Assembly: GCA_019118275.1 (NCBI GenBank)
Contig: DWZH01000024.1
Span: 1 to 53,435, forward strand
From: Candidatus Brachybacterium merdavium
Lineage (GTDB): Bacteria > Actinomycetota > Actinomycetes > Actinomycetales > Dermabacteraceae
Direction: 5' to 3'
Length of the DNA: 53,435 nt
Shown: piece by piece, positions 50,259 to 53,435 of the stretch
How positions within the stretch are numbered: position 1 is the first letter of the stretch
Layout of the letters: every line of letters begins with the position of its first letter
The notes under the pieces: generated by a model
Told to the model about the DNA's origin: nothing
The model's input: only the letters and a program-made list of their open reading frames with translations
The model's database searches: none
Program-made: the position numbers and the translations under genes

Positions 50259-51593
50259 TCAGGCGCGGGGGTCGGGGGCTGGGAGTCCGAGCGCCCGATG
50301 CAGCGCGGAGGCGACGACGTCCTCGTCGTTGAGCAGGCTCGTGTGGGCAGCGCTGATGATGGGCACCGGGTCGTCGCCGACCCTGGAGAGCAGCAGCTCG
50401 AGGTGCCGCGCGGTCAGCGGGAGAACCTGCTGCATGAGCCGCTGCCGGATCGCGTTCAGCAGGGGCTCCCCGAGGACGGACAGCTCGCCTCCGATGGCGA
50501 CCACGTCCGGGCCCAGCAGGTTGCACACCGTGGCCAGCGCCTCTCCGACAGCGTCGCCGGCCTTGGACAGTTCGCGTCGGCAGGTGCTGTTCCCCTCGGC
50601 CGCAGCCCGGGCGAGCTCCGGCAGCTCCGCGGTAGGGCCCAGCACCGTCCTCACCCGGTCGATCACCTTTCCCGCCCCTGCGTACAGCCACAGGCAGCCG
50701 CGGCGTCCGCAGCCGCAGAGCGGGCCGGCCGCATCGATACTGACATGGCCGAGCTCCCCGGAGGCACCATGGACGCCGGTGACGATCTGTCCATTGAACA
50801 CCTGGCCCATGCCGATGCCCCAGGACAGCTCGAGACGCAGCAGGCTCCCCTCCTGCCGGCCGAGCACCAGCGATTCCGCCAGGGTCAGCAGGCGAGCGGT
50901 GTTCTCGAAGGACAGCCCGGCTCGCGGCACCCATGCGGCCAGCTCCCGATGAGGCTGAGTCCCCTTCCAGGGACCGGCGACCTCGGCATCGAGGATCTCT
51001 CCGGTGAGCCGGTCGACCTGGGAGTTCACGGCCGCGTGGAGGTGGACGACGGCGTCAGCAGACAGGTCGAGCTGCCCGAGCTGCTCATGGAACTGGGCGT
51101 GGGCGACCTCCAGCCAGTCGGCGGCCCGGGGGAGGGAGGGGCGCTCGCGGACGTCGTGAGCCAGGACCCGGCCATCCAGAGCCGTGATGGCCACGATGCT
51201 CGCGGTCGCCTGGAACGTGACGTGGGCGAACACGCCCCGCCGGTGGCTGATCCCGAGCTTCTGCTTCAGCCGGGTCCGCCCCGTCGGCCCCGCCGGGCCG
51301 GGCACCCCACCGCCTCCGGAGGTGCCTTCCCCGGCCGGCCGGCTGCTCCTGTCGGGCCTGCCGCTCGCTGCTCTGTCGCTGGTTGCCGGTCCGTCGTGTG
51401 TGGCCGGCCCGCTGCCGTCCACGCCGTCCACGCCGTCCACCAGGATGCCCTCCTGCAGCAGCTGCTGGACGATCGTGGTGGTGGTCCCGCGAGATATCGA
51501 CAGTGCCCGGGCCAGCTCCGCGCGATGCCGGGGCCCGTTCAGCAGCAGGTGTGCGACCAGCCGCGCTCTGCTGGTGCCGGGTTTGACCATCAC
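50259..51593 (-). CDS. ROK-family transcriptional regulator
   Basis: 444 residues. An N-terminal winged helix (ARLVAHLLLNGPRHRAELARAL, then SISRGTTTTIVQQLLQEGIL) is joined by a Gly/Pro/Asp-rich linker to a ROK domain with GVHGASGELGHVSID and the zinc motif CGCGRRGCL. The zinc motif is followed by Trp where Glu is usual, which may alter sugar binding. Likely a repressor of the importer operon encoded downstream, released by the imported sugar. The start is GTG 51593 (TAGCCT ends seven bases earlier, suggesting a leaderless mRNA) or the ATG at 51590. Confidence 0.9.
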   Translation of the reverse strand: MMVKPGTSRARLVAHLLLNGPRHRAELARALSISRGTTTTIVQQLLQEGILVDGVDGVDGSGPATHDGPATSDRAASGRPDRSSRPAGEGTSGGGGVPGPAGPTGRTRLKQKLGISHRRGVFAHVTFQATASIVAITALDGRVLAHDVRERPSLPRAADWLEVAHAQFHEQLGQLDLSADAVVHLHAAVNSQVDRLTGEILDAEVAGPWKGTQPHRELAAWVPRAGLSFENTARLLTLAESLVLGRQEGSLLRLELSWGIGMGQVFNGQIVTGVHGASGELGHVSIDAAGPLCGCGRRGCLWLYAGAGKVIDRVRTVLGPTAELPELARAAAEGNSTCRRELSKAGDAVGEALATVCNLLGPDVVAIGGELSVLGEPLLNAIRQRLMQQVLPLTARHLELLLSRVGDDPVPIISAAHTSLLNDEDVVASALHRALGLPAPDPRA

Positions 51594-51624
51594 CCGAGGA
51601 AGGCTATCGGACCTCGCACTGCCC

Positions 51625-52647
51625 TCAGGCGTTGTGCACCAGCGGCCCGGCCGGTTCGCGCCATCCCGCGAGGACCTCGAGCATCCGCACCATCCGCACC
51701 GTCTCGGACACGTCGTGGACCCGCAGGATCCGCGCCCCCTTGTTCAGCACCCAGGCTGCGGCGGCCAGGGACCCCTCCAGCCGGTCCTGCTTGGACAATC
51801 CCAGGGACTCACCGATCACGTCCTTGCGGGACAGCGCGCCCAGCACCGGCAGGCCGAGCGAGGTGTACTCCTCCCATTCGCGCATCATCGCCAGGGTCTG
51901 GACGCTGGACTTGTTCAGGTCCGGCCCCGGGTCCAGGACGATCCGGTCGCGGGCGACACCGGCCTCCACGGCCTGCTCGAGGCGGGAGGCCAGGTAGTCG
52001 CGCACCTCCTCGACGACGTCGTCGTACTGGGGGCGGAGATACTGGCGGCGCGGCTCGGCCAGTGAGTGGGTGAGCACGATCGAGGCGCCGCCTGCGGCGA
52101 CCGTCGGGGCCATCTCGGGGTCCGACAGGCCGGTGGTGTCGTTGATGAGGTCGACGCCGACCTCGATGGCGGCCTGGGCGACGGCCGCGTGGAAGGTGTC
52201 CACCGACAGCAGTACGTCGCCGGGCAGCTGCTCGCGCAGGGCGCGGATCACCGGGATCACCCGGTCGATCTCCTCGGCCACGGGCAGCGGCTCACCCGGG
52301 GCGAACTTCACGCCTCCCACGTCGATGATGTCGGCCCCGTCGGCCGCGGCCTCCCGGCCGGCCAGGACCGCCGCGTCCAGATCCCAGGTGCGGCCCTCGT
52401 CGAAGAAGGAGTCGCGGGTGCGGTTGACGATCGCCATCACCAGCACTCGCCGGGCGGTGTCCGGTAGCGGGCGGGGCGCCAGCGAGGGCTGCGGGTTCGC
52501 CTGCGGTGAGGGGTTCGGGCTCGCCTGCGGTGAGTCCTCGGGCCCGGCCCCGGGGGAAAACCGTGGAGCGGCCTCAGGTGAGACCGATACGGTGGAGTCC
52601 GCCACGGGGAGCCGGGCCGTGGGCCCGTCGTCGTGCGCCTGGTCCAT
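51625..52647 (-). CDS. Dihydropteroate synthase-family protein, FolP2-like
   Basis: 340 residues. About 60 Pro/Ser-rich residues precede a TIM-barrel of the pterin-binding family. The segment VMAIVNRTRDSFFDEGRTWD has Arg where true DHPS has Pro (NxTPDSF). DVGGVKFAPGEPL, SVDTFHAAVAQAAIEVG, LINDTTGL and LDPGPDLNKSSVQTL follow. The DVGGVK form, replacing the DVGGESTRPG of real DHPS, is that of mycobacterial FolP2, which lacks demonstrable DHPS activity. Probably not the folate enzyme. It is divergent from sqd1, with overlapping promoters. AAGGA precedes the ATG. Confidence 0.85.
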   Translation of the reverse strand: MDQAHDDGPTARLPVADSTVSVSPEAAPRFSPGAGPEDSPQASPNPSPQANPQPSLAPRPLPDTARRVLVMAIVNRTRDSFFDEGRTWDLDAAVLAGREAAADGADIIDVGGVKFAPGEPLPVAEEIDRVIPVIRALREQLPGDVLLSVDTFHAAVAQAAIEVGVDLINDTTGLSDPEMAPTVAAGGASIVLTHSLAEPRRQYLRPQYDDVVEEVRDYLASRLEQAVEAGVARDRIVLDPGPDLNKSSVQTLAMMREWEEYTSLGLPVLGALSRKDVIGESLGLSKQDRLEGSLAAAAWVLNKGARILRVHDVSETVRMVRMLEVLAGWREPAGPLVHNA

Positions 52648-52686
52648 CGCCTGTTCCTTCGCTCTCCATAGGGGGGTCGATCATCT

Positions 52687-52709
52687 TTGAGACGCCCCCG
52701 ACCTGGACT

Positions 52710-52714
<5 letters not shown>
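52687..52714 (+). promoter_or_regulatory. Candidate promoter of sqd1
   Basis: TTGAGA (52687-52692), 16 bp, TACGTT (52709-52714). The expected leader is about 77 nt. Confidence 0.55.

Positions 52715-53435
<721 letters not shown>

Noticed and set aside
51625-52647. Genuine folate enzyme FolP
   Set aside because: The DVGGVK loop and loss of the NxTPDSF proline match FolP2-type proteins, which do not carry out the dihydropteroate synthase reaction in mycobacteria.

Overview
The window is GC-rich actinobacterial chromosome. The gene repertoire, the proline- and acid-rich extracytoplasmic proteins, several apparently leaderless mRNAs and the classical fhaA-fhaB-pstP-rodA-pbpA-pknA-pknB growth/division locus point to a Micrococcales genus such as Brachybacterium or another member of the Dermabacteraceae. 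This placement is inference; no 16S gene is present. The growth/division locus normally sits near oriC in actinobacteria, so the window is probably origin-proximal.

Layout. 1-2.9 kb: the 3' end of a sugar ABC permease, an intact AbiEi-like/DUF559 (Vsr-like nuclease fold) gene bracketed by two copies of a 52-bp palindrome, and a DUF6318-like membrane protein. 3.0-7.1 kb: a heterodimeric ABC exporter with one degenerate ATP site, then a truncated ribokinase. 7.2-10.1 kb: a polar amino-acid ABC importer (binding protein, permease, ATPase). 10.1-12.7 kb: a second DUF559 gene bracketed by an unrelated 73-bp palindrome; a third copy of that palindrome lies beyond an adjacent lipoprotein gene. 12.7-19.5 kb: a divergent cluster encoding an acyl-CoA reductase/HAD fusion, an SDR, a PlsC acyltransferase, an alkyl-DHAP synthase (AGPS) and a histidine phosphatase. 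It reads as a complete alkyl-ether glycerolipid pathway. 19.7-23.4 kb: a secreted esterase, ThuA and a Gfo/Idh/MocA oxidoreductase.

23.5-24.7 kb is a scar: a frameshifted AbiEi-like pseudogene, an IS481 transposase remnant, an intrinsic terminator and tRNA-Arg(ACG). 24.8-39.9 kb holds an LppM-like lipoprotein, a GDSL hydrolase, a CrgA with an unusually long N-terminal tail, DUF881, a class E sortase, a small membrane protein, PabA/TrpG and the Ser/Thr-kinase/FtsW/PBP operon. The operon runs on the minus strand with ATGA, GTGA or TGATG junctions. 40-46 kb: two tandem serine hydrolases, a GH38 alpha-mannosidase and a DUF3817 protein. 46.3-51.6 kb: an LplABC-type sugar importer next to a ROK repressor, with a candidate operator. 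51.6-53.4 kb: a FolP2-like protein divergent from a partial sqd1 (UDP-sulfoquinovose synthase).

The two most interesting themes are (i) DUF559 nuclease-like genes each paired with its own dispersed palindrome family, and (ii) a compact bacterial counterpart of the peroxisomal ether-lipid pathway. Intergenic regions are also rich in short GC-rich tandem repeats.
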